Origin: Bacteroidota bacterium
Lineage (GTDB): Bacteria; Bacteroidota; Bacteroidia; Chitinophagales; Saprospiraceae
Direction: 5' to 3'
Length of the DNA stretch: 64,000 bases
NCBI GenBank assembly: GCA_030147525.1
Contig: JASBVF010000020.1
Coordinates: forward strand, 62,001-126,000
Positions within the stretch are counted from its first letter, which is position 1, and each line of letters opens with the position of its first letter. Positions 8,268 to 18,200 of this stretch are shown one piece after another. The position numbers and the translations under genes were made by a program. Below the pieces are notes generated by a model. The model was not told the origin of the DNA. It was given only the letters and a program-made list of their open reading frames with translations, and did no database searches.

Positions 8268-9848
8268 ATGAAACTTTTAAAGCAATTTCTATTTCTGACG
8301 CTTTTGGCAACGACTGTTATGTTCACTGCATGTGGCGACGACGATACACCGACTCCTTCCACTGACCTCATTGACGTGACCGGCACAGTAACTGATGACG
8401 CCGGCGCAGCCGTAGCAGACGTTACTGTTTCTTCAGTAGCTAACAGCTCAAAAACTACCACTACAGGTGCAGACGGCACTTTTTCACTGAACGGTGTTCC
8501 TAAAAATGACATGATCAAGTTTGAAAAGGCAGGTTACGAAACCAAAGAAGTTGCTGCCGCAGCAACGCTGAATACGACACTGAGCCGTGGCCCCGGCGCT
8601 CTCTTTGCAAGTTACTTCACTTCAGCGGGTAACTCCGTTGTTGACCCTGCTTTTGCCTCCGGCACCATTCAGCCGGGCGGAAACCTCGGTGCGCTGAGCA
8701 CTTACCCGGCAACGTTTTTCACCAATGTGAATTACAAAGGTGCCGTTAATCCAACCGGTACCGCCTGGTACGCCGGCTGGTCTTTTTACGACAACCTCAT
8801 CAGCGGACAAACCACTTCCGACCCTATTTCACTTGGAACTATTGAAGTTTGGGACGATGCCAAAATGAGCGCTGCCGGTAACACTGTTAACTGGACGGCT
8901 GACAAAACTTACGTTCTGGACGGTTTTGTATTTGTAAACGACGGCCAGACTTTGAACATCGCTGAAGGAACAGTCATCCAGGGTAAGCCGGGTGAAAACG
9001 TGGCTGCTTCCGCACTCATCATTGCCCGTGGCGGTAAGATTAACGCCAACGGCTCTGCTTCCAAGCCGATTATCTTCACATTTGAAGGTGACACCGGCGG
9101 AACAGACGCTACTACCCGCGGCCAGTGGGGTGGCCTGATCATTCTCGGAAAAGCCGGCCTGAACTCTACTCCTGGCACCACACAGATCGAGGGTATCCCA
9201 ACCAACGAGCCAAGAGGTAACTACGGCGGAACGGACAATGCTGACAACTCAGGTACTCTGCGCTACGTCTCGATCCGCCACGGCGGTACCAACATTGGTG
9301 CAGACAACGAAATCAATGGTCTGACGCTTGGTGGCGTAGGTTCAGGAACTACCATCGAGTACGTTGAAGTTATTGGTAACAAAGACGACGGTATCGAGTG
9401 GTTTGGCGGCACTGTCAATGCAAAATACCTGATCGCTGCCTACTGTGCCGACGACGCCCTTGATTACGACGAGGGATACCGTGGCAACAACCAGTTTGTC
9501 ATCGTTCACCAGGATCCTGCAGCTGATGCAGCTGACCGTGGCGGTGAGCACGATGGCGGTACTACCCCTGAAACCGGCACACCTTACGCAACCCCGGTTT
9601 TCTACAATGTAACTTCAATTGGTAACTCAGGCAGCCGTGCCATCACTTTCCGTGACAACGCAGGCGGCGAATACCACAACAGCATTTTTGTGGGTTACAA
9701 CCGTGGCATCGACATCGAGGACCTCATAGGTCAGGACCAGGACACCTACAAGCAGTGGAAAGATGGTAACCTGAAATTGGAGAACAACGTGTTTTTCAAT
9801 ATCAAAGCAGGTAACACCGGTGCTGACATTTTTAAAATCTCCAACTAA
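8268..9848 (+). CDS. surface-exposed lipoprotein with carboxypeptidase-regulatory and beta-helix regions
   Basis: A 526-residue lipoprotein. The signal peptide ends in the lipobox FTAC (Cys about 22), followed by GDDD, an acidic stretch resembling the lipoprotein export signal that sends Bacteroidota lipoproteins to the cell surface. Residues about 35-100 are a carboxypeptidase-regulatory-like beta-sandwich (VTGTVTDDAGAAVADVTV). Residues about 200-520 are Gly/Asn-rich with recurrent short beta strands (TLNIAEGTVIQGKPG, IEYVEVIGNKDDGIEWFGG), consistent with a right-handed beta-helix. It lies directly before a TonB-dependent receptor, with its own matching promoter, so it is probably the receptor's surface partner. 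The ligand is unknown; Pho-like regulation suggests a phosphorus-containing one (inference). Confidence 0.75.
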   Translation: MKLLKQFLFLTLLATTVMFTACGDDDTPTPSTDLIDVTGTVTDDAGAAVADVTVSSVANSSKTTTTGADGTFSLNGVPKNDMIKFEKAGYETKEVAAAATLNTTLSRGPGALFASYFTSAGNSVVDPAFASGTIQPGGNLGALSTYPATFFTNVNYKGAVNPTGTAWYAGWSFYDNLISGQTTSDPISLGTIEVWDDAKMSAAGNTVNWTADKTYVLDGFVFVNDGQTLNIAEGTVIQGKPGENVAASALIIARGGKINANGSASKPIIFTFEGDTGGTDATTRGQWGGLIILGKAGLNSTPGTTQIEGIPTNEPRGNYGGTDNADNSGTLRYVSIRHGGTNIGADNEINGLTLGGVGSGTTIEYVEVIGNKDDGIEWFGGTVNAKYLIAAYCADDALDYDEGYRGNNQFVIVHQDPAADAADRGGEHDGGTTPETGTPYATPVFYNVTSIGNSGSRAITFRDNAGGEYHNSIFVGYNRGIDIEDLIGQDQDTYKQWKDGNLKLENNVFFNIKAGNTGADIFKISN

Positions 9849-9877
9849 TCGAAAGCAATACCATTTGCTTTTATTAT

Positions 9878-9914
9878 AAAAAAGGCGCTGAGACGATGGT
9901 CCCGGCGCCTTTTT
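9878..9914 (+). terminator. terminator after the surface lipoprotein gene
   Basis: AAAAAGGCGC, a 16-nt loop and GCGCCTTTTT form a stem with a T-tail about 30 bp after the stop. It separates the lipoprotein transcript from the receptor, which has its own promoter. Confidence 0.8.
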
Positions 9915-9949
9915 CAATTAAGCGTACCGTAGTCTTCAACCCTCAAAAT

Positions 9950-10006
9950 TTAACCTAAAGTTCATATTGCATTCATTTGCTGTTAATTCGTAAACCGGAC
10001 TTTTGC
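9950..10006 (+). promoter_or_regulatory. four 11-bp direct repeats plus -7 box (Pho-box-like promoter 2)
   Basis: Hexamers TTAACC (9950), TTCATA (9961), TTCATT (9972) and TTAATT (9983) lie exactly 11 bp apart, and TTTTGC (10001-10006) starts 18 bp after the last hexamer begins. Spacing is identical to promoter 1 at 8135-8191, although the intervening bases differ. This argues for one response regulator controlling both genes. Confidence 0.65.
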
Positions 10007-10041
10007 ATCGAATTTTAACAAGCAAAAATTTTACAAAAACA

Positions 10042-12912
10042 ATGAGAAAGTTATTTCTTTCAATCTTTGGCCTGTTAGCAGGCTCATCTCTTCTTTTTGC
10101 TCAACAAGGTACCATCTCCGGTAAAGTCATTGAAGCCTCCTCAGGTTTCGAAGTTATTGGCGGTACCGTACTTGTAGTCGAGACCGGATCAGGAAACGTG
10201 ACGGACCTCGACGGAACCTATCAAATCAAAATTGCTCCGGGTACTTATTCGCTCGAATTCTCTTACGTGGGATTCGCTACGCAAAGAATCACGGACGTGG
10301 TAGTAACTGCCAATCAGGTAACCAAAATTGATGCTGCCCTGGCCGACCAGGCTGCTCAACTTGACCTTGGCATCACCGTTACGGCAAAAGCTGCCCGTGA
10401 CAACGTGGTCGCTCTGCTGGCACTCCAGCAAAAAGCTCCGGTTGTGCTCGATGGCATTTCTTCTGCTCAAATTTCCCAGACAGGCGACAACGATGTAGCC
10501 TCTGCCGTTCGCCGTGTAACCGGTGTTACCGTGGAAGGCGGCAAATACGTTTACGTTCGTGGCCTTGGCGACCGTTACAGCAAAACCACCATGAACGGTG
10601 GTGAAATTCCCGGCCTCGACCCTAACCGGAACACGGTTCAAATGGACTTGTTCCCGACCAACCTGATTGATAACATCCTTGTTTACAAGACTTTTTCGCC
10701 TAACCTGCCCGGTGATTTCTCCGGCGGTTACGTAGATATCACCACGAAAGATTTCCCGGATCAGCTCACCATCAGTGCTTCTGCTTCTCTGGGTTACAAT
10801 ACGCAGGCAACTTTTAACGATCAATTCCTCAGCTACAAAGGCGGCAAGACCGACTGGCTGGGCATGGATGACGGTACCCGTGCCGTTCCGGATGTAGCTG
10901 TTCTGAACAGAGGTAACTTTCCGGAGTATTCACAGTCACTGAAGGATGGCAACAATGCCACCCAACTGGCTAACCTGACTAATTCATTCGACAATAACTG
11001 GCAACTCACCAACGAGAAGCCGTTCATGAATCAGAACTACAGCCTTTCTTTTGGCAATCAGAAAACACTGTTCGGCAAGCCGCTGGGCTTCATCGGCGCT
11101 CTTACTTATCAGCGCAACTTCAGCAGCTACACCGATGGCGCAAATAATATTTACGAACTCAAAGGCAACGTTGCCAATACAGAATCGCTCGCTCCACAAT
11201 TGGTGCTTAACGAAAGCAGAAGCGACGACGAAGTACTCTGGGGCGCCATGCTGAGCAGCACGCTGAAACTCACTTCCAATCACAAAATCGGCGTGATGGC
11301 TATGCACAATCAGGGCGCACAGCAAACTGCCCGCTATGCTGAAGGTGTGAAATTTGTCGATGATCCGGATGAAATTTACCAGACCCGCACCTGGGATTAC
11401 CTGGAACGCAGCCTGAGCACGGTACAGTTGAATGGCAAACACGTATTCGCCGGCGCTAACAACCTGTCTGTCAACTGGTTGTCTTCTTACTCACTCTCTG
11501 AGCAGGACAACCCTGACGTGCGCTTTTTCACGAACCGCTACATTCCAGAAGACGACCGCTACCGCCTGAAGCCTTCCAGCGACCCGGTTCCATCCCGCTT
11601 CTACCGGAACATGAACCAGTATAACCTGGATAACAAACTCGATATCGCTCTCCCTTTCAACCAGTGGAGCGGATTGAAGTCTGAACTGAAAGCAGGTTTA
11701 TCTTACACCATTCGTGACCGTGAATTCCGGGAGAATCGCTTCAACTTCAACAGCCAGAGCTTCACTTTCCCTGATGGCAATACTTTGGATTACTTCCAGG
11801 ATGCTAACCTCATCCAGGCAAACAATGAAGGTATCGTGAACCCGAACGGTGTTTACGTTTCTGATAACTACGATCCTAAGAACAGCTACGACGCTAATCA
11901 GACAGTTGCTGCCGGTTACCTCATGGCTGAGTTGCCGATTACTTCCCGCCTGCGTGCGGTCACTGGTTTAAGGGTGGAAAAAACCACCATCAACCTGTTG
12001 ACTTACGATACGGATATCACTTTGGTGAAATATCCGTTCCTGAACGGTCAGGACAACCTGCTCGACAACGTGGACCTGCTGCCTTCGCTGAACCTCAACT
12101 ATGAGATGAGCGAAACCATGAAGCTTCGTTTGGCCTACAACAAAACCCTGGCAAGACCTTCTTTCCGGGAATTGGCGCCCTTCGCTGCCTTCGATGTGGC
12201 CGGTGGTTTCATCACCGTTGGTAACCCTGACCTGAAGCGTACGCTGGTTGATAACGTGGACCTGCGCTGGGAAATCTTCCCGAAATCCGGCGAAATGGTT
12301 TCCGTCAGTGCATTTTACAAAAACTTCACGAACCCGATCGAGCGTACCTTCAACCCTGAAGCCGGTAACACCGAGCTGACCTGGAGAAACGTGGATCAGG
12401 CTTCGCTGGTTGGTACGGAAATCGAATTCCGTAAAAACCTCGGAACCTTTACCCCGCTGCTCAACCCGTTCAGCGTAGGCGCCAACTTCGCTTACATCGT
12501 TTCAAGAACCGAAATCGACCCCATGGAAATGGAGTTGATCCGTGCAGACGATCCGAATGCTAAAAACACCCGTGAAATGTTCGGTCAGGCGCCATACGTG
12601 GCCAACTTCCTGCTGTCTTTCAAAAACCAGCGTGGAACGCAGGCCAATGCCTCTTTCAATGTGGTGGGCGAGCGCATCAGCCTCATTTCCGTCGGTGCAA
12701 CGCCTGATTACTACCAGCAGCCGATGCCGATGCTCAACTTCAACATCTCTCAGGAGATCGCAAACGGACTGACAGTTAAACTTTCAGCAAACAACCTGCT
12801 GAACTCAGAATACCGGGAAATCGCCACCTACAAAGGTCAGGAGTATCCCATCATCAGCTATCTGACAGGAAGAACTTTCTCCTTCGGTTTAAGCTACAAT
12901 CTTGCTAACTGA
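10042..12912 (+). CDS. TonB-dependent receptor
   Basis: A 956-residue outer-membrane active transporter. Signal peptide to about residue 20 (LLFAQ), carboxypeptidase-regulatory-like domain about 22-105, plug domain about 115-240 with YVRGLGDRYSKTTMNG and DLFPTNLIDNILVYKTFSPN, then a 22-strand barrel with an outer-membrane-type C-terminus (RTFSFGLSYNLAN). The ATG at 10042 begins the signal peptide; the longer reading from 10003 runs into the promoter. It is paired with the surface lipoprotein upstream, arranged lipoprotein first, unlike SusC-SusD order. Import of a phosphorus source is suggested by the promoter only; ligand specificity cannot be read from the protein. Confidence 0.9.
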   Translation: MRKLFLSIFGLLAGSSLLFAQQGTISGKVIEASSGFEVIGGTVLVVETGSGNVTDLDGTYQIKIAPGTYSLEFSYVGFATQRITDVVVTANQVTKIDAALADQAAQLDLGITVTAKAARDNVVALLALQQKAPVVLDGISSAQISQTGDNDVASAVRRVTGVTVEGGKYVYVRGLGDRYSKTTMNGGEIPGLDPNRNTVQMDLFPTNLIDNILVYKTFSPNLPGDFSGGYVDITTKDFPDQLTISASASLGYNTQATFNDQFLSYKGGKTDWLGMDDGTRAVPDVAVLNRGNFPEYSQSLKDGNNATQLANLTNSFDNNWQLTNEKPFMNQNYSLSFGNQKTLFGKPLGFIGALTYQRNFSSYTDGANNIYELKGNVANTESLAPQLVLNESRSDDEVLWGAMLSSTLKLTSNHKIGVMAMHNQGAQQTARYAEGVKFVDDPDEIYQTRTWDYLERSLSTVQLNGKHVFAGANNLSVNWLSSYSLSEQDNPDVRFFTNRYIPEDDRYRLKPSSDPVPSRFYRNMNQYNLDNKLDIALPFNQWSGLKSELKAGLSYTIRDREFRENRFNFNSQSFTFPDGNTLDYFQDANLIQANNEGIVNPNGVYVSDNYDPKNSYDANQTVAAGYLMAELPITSRLRAVTGLRVEKTTINLLTYDTDITLVKYPFLNGQDNLLDNVDLLPSLNLNYEMSETMKLRLAYNKTLARPSFRELAPFAAFDVAGGFITVGNPDLKRTLVDNVDLRWEIFPKSGEMVSVSAFYKNFTNPIERTFNPEAGNTELTWRNVDQASLVGTEIEFRKNLGTFTPLLNPFSVGANFAYIVSRTEIDPMEMELIRADDPNAKNTREMFGQAPYVANFLLSFKNQRGTQANASFNVVGERISLISVGATPDYYQQPMPMLNFNISQEIANGLTVKLSANNLLNSEYREIATYKGQEYPIISYLTGRTFSFGLSYNLAN

Positions 12913-12938
12913 TCGAAAAGTTTTTGCTGTTAAAATTC

Positions 12939-12970
12939 AAAATGGACTGCTGTCACCAGCGGTCCATTTT
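12939..12970 (+). terminator. terminator after the TonB-dependent receptor
   Basis: AAAATGGAC and GTCCATTTT form an inverted repeat around a short loop, ending in a T-rich tract, about 25 bp after the stop codon. Confidence 0.75.
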
Positions 12971-13004
12971 CTTTTTGGTCAAACCTCTCACCATTCCCTT
13001 GCAG

Positions 13005-13070
13005 CTGACAAAAATCAAACTTTCGCCTTACCAAAAGTCATTTCATTTTTATAAAAAAATGGTTTGATTG
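13005..13070 (+). promoter_or_regulatory. possible Crp/Fnr-type site and weak -7 box
   Basis: CTGACAAAAATCAA (13005-13018) fits TGA-N6-TCA. A TTTGATTG that loosely matches TAnnTTTG lies at 13063-13070, exactly the 55.5-bp offset seen in the 28-44 kb promoters. There is no good second site, so this is a weak member of that set. Confidence 0.3.
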
Positions 13071-13161
13071 GGAAGTCCCGGATACTAAGCCCAAAACTGC
13101 ATTTTGTTCCCACCGCTGTTGCTCACTTCACCCGAAGTACTTTACCAAAATCCTGACCATC

Positions 13162-13758
13162 ATGAAAAATATTCTCGCTAAATCCGGCCATTTTACCCTG
13201 AAAGGGTTGGGCCTGATCTTCCTGTTTTTCCTCTTTAGCGGCCTGGACTGCACGGATGAAGGGGATTACCTGTATTGTACAACATCTGCTCCCAATGAGG
13301 CAAAATGGCCGGGCGAACTCTTTGGTTTTACCTGGGAAAGCAACATCAATTCTTCGACAAATTTTTTCAGGCTTTCCACGGGAGATCACGCAAACATCTG
13401 TCCTACCAAGCCTGTGACTTTAACCGCAAAAGTGGTGGCAAAAGACAATGTGGTAAACCCTCCGCCCTACTACATCAGGGTTTACTGGGAAACAGACCTG
13501 GGGTGGCTTAAATGGAAAAGCTGGACTCCGTTAAAACGTCAATCAAACCTGGATAATATTTGGGAAGCAACCGTACCGCTCGGTAAACTGGTTAAGAATT
13601 TCGACAAAGACCAGCCCGCCAATCTCCGTTGTTGGATTCTGATGGCCTTCCCCTCTATTGATAATACCGAACAGGGCGACTTAATCTGGCTGAACAATGA
13701 ATTTGTGTCCATGGAGGTTAAAGCCGACCTGGTTTTGTATGAAGACAGAGACCCGTAA
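13162..13758 (+). CDS. secreted hypothetical protein
   Basis: A 198-residue exported protein of unknown function. A hydrophobic N-terminal segment (GLGLIFLFFLFSGLDC, residues 16-31) could be a signal peptide or anchor; the residue before the Cys is Asp, which argues against a standard lipobox. The mature part is Trp/Asn-rich with beta-strand character (YYIRVYWETDLGWLKWKSW). The next gene follows after 35 bp on the same strand and encodes an outer-membrane protein, so the two probably form an operon. Confidence 0.65.
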   Translation: MKNILAKSGHFTLKGLGLIFLFFLFSGLDCTDEGDYLYCTTSAPNEAKWPGELFGFTWESNINSSTNFFRLSTGDHANICPTKPVTLTAKVVAKDNVVNPPPYYIRVYWETDLGWLKWKSWTPLKRQSNLDNIWEATVPLGKLVKNFDKDQPANLRCWILMAFPSIDNTEQGDLIWLNNEFVSMEVKADLVLYEDRDP

Positions 13759-13793
13759 GGAGCTATCTTAAGACTTAAAAAAATGAACCCATC

Positions 13794-14906
13794 ATGAAAA
13801 AGATATTTCCAACCATCGTATTCCTGCTGTTTGCCGGCGCTGTGTTTTCGCAGGATTATATTTATAAAAAAGACGGCTCCGACATCGCTGCAAAAGTCGT
13901 CGAAATCACACAGGACCTTATAAAATACAAGCAATTTGACTTCCAGGACGGCCCGGTTTACAGCGTAAAAATCTCGGAGGTAAACATGATCGCCTACGAG
14001 GGTGGCCGCAGAGAGCGGTTTAATCAACCCGTCGAAACACCTCTCTCCCCTGCCGCTGTTTTACCTGAAGATATTGAAACATCGGCCGCCCCGCCGGCCG
14101 CTGATATTCAGACAAATATGGATTCAACGGAAGCAAACGAAGTACCGGAATTAACCTCCGCCAATGCTCCGGAAAAACTTTCACCCGAACCTAAAAACGC
14201 CGCATTCCGCATCGGCATTACCGCAGACATCAATGCAGCTACCCGCATCGCCGACTACAAGGTAGGCGCAAATCCACCCGATAACAGCTACCGCCTGGCC
14301 CCTTCTGCCGGATTTACCTTCGACCTCAGAATCTGGAGAAAATTTTACCTGCAATCTTCCCTGCTCTACAAAGGAAAAGGCGACCGCATCGACATGGGAT
14401 TATGGACGGAGGAATTTAGCTTCCCGGAAGTCGGCTCCGCTGTCTGGGAAGTGCAGGCTGACGGGTTTACCACCACCACGCTCCACTACGCCGAGCTTTC
14501 CATGATGCCGGTTTTTGGTATCGGTGACGATGATATCCAGTTTCAATTCGGAGCTGGCGGTTACGTGGCATACGGTCTCGCAGGCAAGGAAAAACGGGAC
14601 TACACCATTACCTATTACCTTGATTATGAACTGGATAGCGAAGAGATCGTGAAGGAAGAAAAAACCGTTAAGTTCGTCGGATTGATCCAATCGGAAGACA
14701 ACCCCGATGAAATTTATCTGAAAAGTGTGGACTACGGGCTCCTGTTTTACGCAGGCTTCAGGTTGTCAGATATCAACCTCGGCGCTTATCTGGCCAAGGG
14801 TTACCAGCAACTTGAGCAGGATAAGGACAACCTTTTTGTCACGGAAACTCCGGTTGTTACTTCCAAAACTTTTACCTGGACCTTGGCGATGACTTACTTT
14901 TTTTAG
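13794..14906 (+). CDS. outer-membrane beta-barrel protein with N-terminal strand motif
   Basis: The 370-residue product has a clean signal peptide (ending AVFSQ, residue 20). A short beta domain follows (DYIYKKDGSDIAAKVVEITQ), with alternating DGS and KVVE motifs common at the start of Bacteroidota barrel proteins. A Pro/Ala/Glu-rich linker spans about residues 85-135, and a C-terminal 8-12-strand porin-like barrel ends FTWTLAMTYFF. No enzymatic motif was seen. It probably shares a transcript with the secreted protein upstream. Confidence 0.7.
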   Translation: MKKIFPTIVFLLFAGAVFSQDYIYKKDGSDIAAKVVEITQDLIKYKQFDFQDGPVYSVKISEVNMIAYEGGRRERFNQPVETPLSPAAVLPEDIETSAAPPAADIQTNMDSTEANEVPELTSANAPEKLSPEPKNAAFRIGITADINAATRIADYKVGANPPDNSYRLAPSAGFTFDLRIWRKFYLQSSLLYKGKGDRIDMGLWTEEFSFPEVGSAVWEVQADGFTTTTLHYAELSMMPVFGIGDDDIQFQFGAGGYVAYGLAGKEKRDYTITYYLDYELDSEEIVKEEKTVKFVGLIQSEDNPDEIYLKSVDYGLLFYAGFRLSDINLGAYLAKGYQQLEQDKDNLFVTETPVVTSKTFTWTLAMTYFF

Positions 14907-15241
14907 GTAAATCCATTTGCCATTTTTAAGATACGCAGGATTTGCCCCCGGCAAAACAAGGCCGGTAAGTCTGATAAATCTTCTGATGAAACCAGGTAAC
15001 CCGGCGAAATTCGTCATGCGCCCGCCCATCGTTTTACATTAATTTCCTACCTTTAGGCTTCGAGTTATCATTCCCATTTCACAGGAGACTACCCGGTAAC
15101 ATACTTGAAGTAATTTTTGTAAAAACTGATCCGTTTTATGAAAAAGCCCGGATGAGGCACTCTGTGTTGTTGGCTGCCGATGGTTAGCATCTTGCTCCCG
15201 ATACCCAACGGCAAAATGCCGGCATCCAACCTCCTAACGCT

Positions 15242-18200
15242 ATGGTAATGAAGCAAACAAACATAAACCCGACCGTTCTACTCCTTGCACTAAGCTTACT
15301 TGTAAACACTACACAGGCGCAGTTCAACGTAAAAATTACCGTCAACAGCGGCACTTCAACGACCACCTGCACCGATCCGATCAGCTCACCCGACCCTGCC
15401 TGGAGCATCAATATTGCCAATCAGGGTTGGGTGACTTATCCTTCCAGCGGCTCCTGCTACACCAATTTTCCGAATACACAGTTCGATCAGACTTTTCAGT
15501 GTGTTTCCCAAATTCCGCCATCGATCCAGGTTTGTTTCCGGGCATTTGAAAACGATGCCAGCATTCTCAGTCCTTGCTCGCCAGTGACAAGTTGCCTCGC
15601 TGAAATGTGCATGGACGTACCCGTACCGCCACAGGGGAGCCAGAATTTTACCCTTCAGCTTCCCAACGGCTTGCCGTCCGGCGGCTCCGCCAACCTGACC
15701 ATTGCCACCAGCGGCCTGCCGGGCGGCCTGAACGATGGCATTTGCGATGCCTTCGACATTGGCGTAATGTTACCGGGGACCACGGTGGGCGATGCGGACA
15801 CCAGCGTTTTCAACAACTACTGCGCCACCAATATCGGAGACCCGGATCCCGGCACTTTCGGCAATTTCTGGGTAAACAATCAGGGCGTTTGGTTCAAATT
15901 TACCACCAGCGCCAACCCCGCCGCTCAGATCAGTATCACTGCTAAAAACGACCCTTCCAATTTCGGAGACTCCATCAATTTGCAGGTAGGTATATTCACC
16001 TCTTCAGATAATACCTGCACCGGCACCTTCAGTTTTATTGCCCAAAATCACAACCCCGCCGACTGGGATGAATTCGTTCAACTCAATTGTCCAAAGCCCA
16101 ACACCACCTACTTTATCCTGGTGGACGGTGTGTCAGATACACCCGATCAGGTGGATGGCTATTTCGGCATTGAAATCACGGAATCAGATATCTTACCTGC
16201 CCCGGAATACCGTTGCGAAGCGGAAGCTTTGGGCGTCGTCCCTCTGGGCGGGCAGGTTTCAACCAATGGCATGCGCACCAATCGCTGTTCTTCCAACTCA
16301 AATGCGGCGCCGGCCACGGCCTTTGGCGTGCAGAAGTCTGTCTGGTTTTCTTTCGTGGCGCCCCCGACCGGGCATGTCCTCATCACAGGAATCAGCGATT
16401 CGGTTGTTGATCCGATTGGCATTCAACTGGCAGCCTATCGTTCTTCTGACGACTCCTGCTCGGGTGTTTTTACTGAAATAGGTAGTCAATACTCCGCTTC
16501 CAGCAATGATCAAACGCTCGAACTGCACTGCCTCGACCCCGGCAGGCTTTATTTCATCCAGGTGGACGGCGCCATCAGCGACCTGAACATCGGAAACTTC
16601 TCGCTTGCCGTGGAGGATGCAGGCGATGAAACCCCCGTTACCAATCAAATAGTTCTGCTTTGTGACGGTGAAACTTTGACGGTCGGAAACAACGTGTACT
16701 CCGCTACTGGCAATTATAGCGACACCCTTTCCCTGCCCGGCGGTTGCGATAGCATCGTGAATTCCGCTGTAACCCTGCTTACTCCAATTCAAATTAATTT
16801 AAATATTGACAACCAGGGCATTGGAGTAGGTAATACCAACGGACAGGTGTCCGTTTCACCCACTGGTGGCACGGGAAATTACACCGTTAACTGGTCGGAC
16901 GGACAGTCCGGCGCTACCGCCAACAACCTCGTTGGCGGCGACAACTACTGCGTGACGATCACGGATTCGAATTCCTGTGCGCAGGATACCTGTTTTGAAA
17001 TGCCGTACTACATTCATTTTGTTCCCAAAATAGAAACCGATACGCTGAACTGCTACGGCGACACGGACGGCTACATACGCCTGACGGCCAACGGCGGCGT
17101 TCCGCCCTATCAGTTTTCATGGCAAAATGCCGGCAATACCCTGAACGGCACCGGCGCCGTCACCGCTGACGGACAATTCGTGGACATCGACAACCTGCCG
17201 GCCGGAGCCTATTCTTTTCAAATGTCAGATGTACTGTTCGACACCACTTTTACCATTCAGGTGATCGAACCGCAGCCGCTAACTGTTTCCAGCACCGATG
17301 TGACGGACGCCAGCTGCTTCAGCACCTGCGATGGCAGCATCATGGTCAGCATCAGCGGGGGTACGGGGGCTTACCAGTATCTCTGGTCCGGCGGCGAAGT
17401 GAACCCGATGATTTCCGGCGCATGTGCTGGTAATTACCAGCTCACCGTCACCGATTCAAAAGGCTGCACGGCTGCCTTTGATTTCACCATCGGCCAACCG
17501 GCTGAATTTATTGCTACCGCAACACAGGTACAGGCCGTCTCCTGTTTTCAGGGGAGTGACGGACAGGCGACTGTGAGCACAAACGGCACGCCCATCGATT
17601 ACCTTTGGAATAATGGTGAAATCACGCAAAACGTAAGCAATCTCCCCGGCGGTAGCTACTCCGTGACGGTGACAAATACAGACGGCTGCACGGCCGTCGC
17701 CGATGTAAATATTGATACTCCCGCAGCTCCCGTCGCCGTCAGCATCACCACCGAGAGCAACGTGCTTTGCTACGGCGATAACAATGGCAGCCTGAAGGCT
17801 CAGGTCACCGGCCCGGGCGCTGTTTTCAGCTATGCATGGAGTAACGGCAGCATGCAAGAGATAGCCACCGGCCTTGGCGCCGGAAGTTACACCGTCACTG
17901 TGACAAATGAGAAAGGTTGCGAAGCGACTGCCAGCTACCTGCTCGATGAGCCGTCTGAAATTTTGGTGGAAGTTTCAACCAATGCTCTCACTTGCTTCGA
18001 TGCGCCGGATGCAGGCGTAATTACCGTGGAACAAATCAGCGGCGGCGTAGAGCCCTACCTGTTTTCGAATGACGGCATCAATTTTTCAGCATCAACCGCC
18101 ATCAGCGGCTACACGGCAGGCACGCAGACATTTTATGTAAAAGATGCAGGCGGTTGTATCCGGGAGTTTTCGGCAACCATTGAAGGCCCTAAGGAAATTC

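Noticed and set aside
14907-15241. Possible small gene or RNA in the 335-bp gap before the adhesin
   Set aside because: No frame with a plausible start and composition, and only a loose -7-like TAATTTTTG near 15111; nothing firm to annotate.
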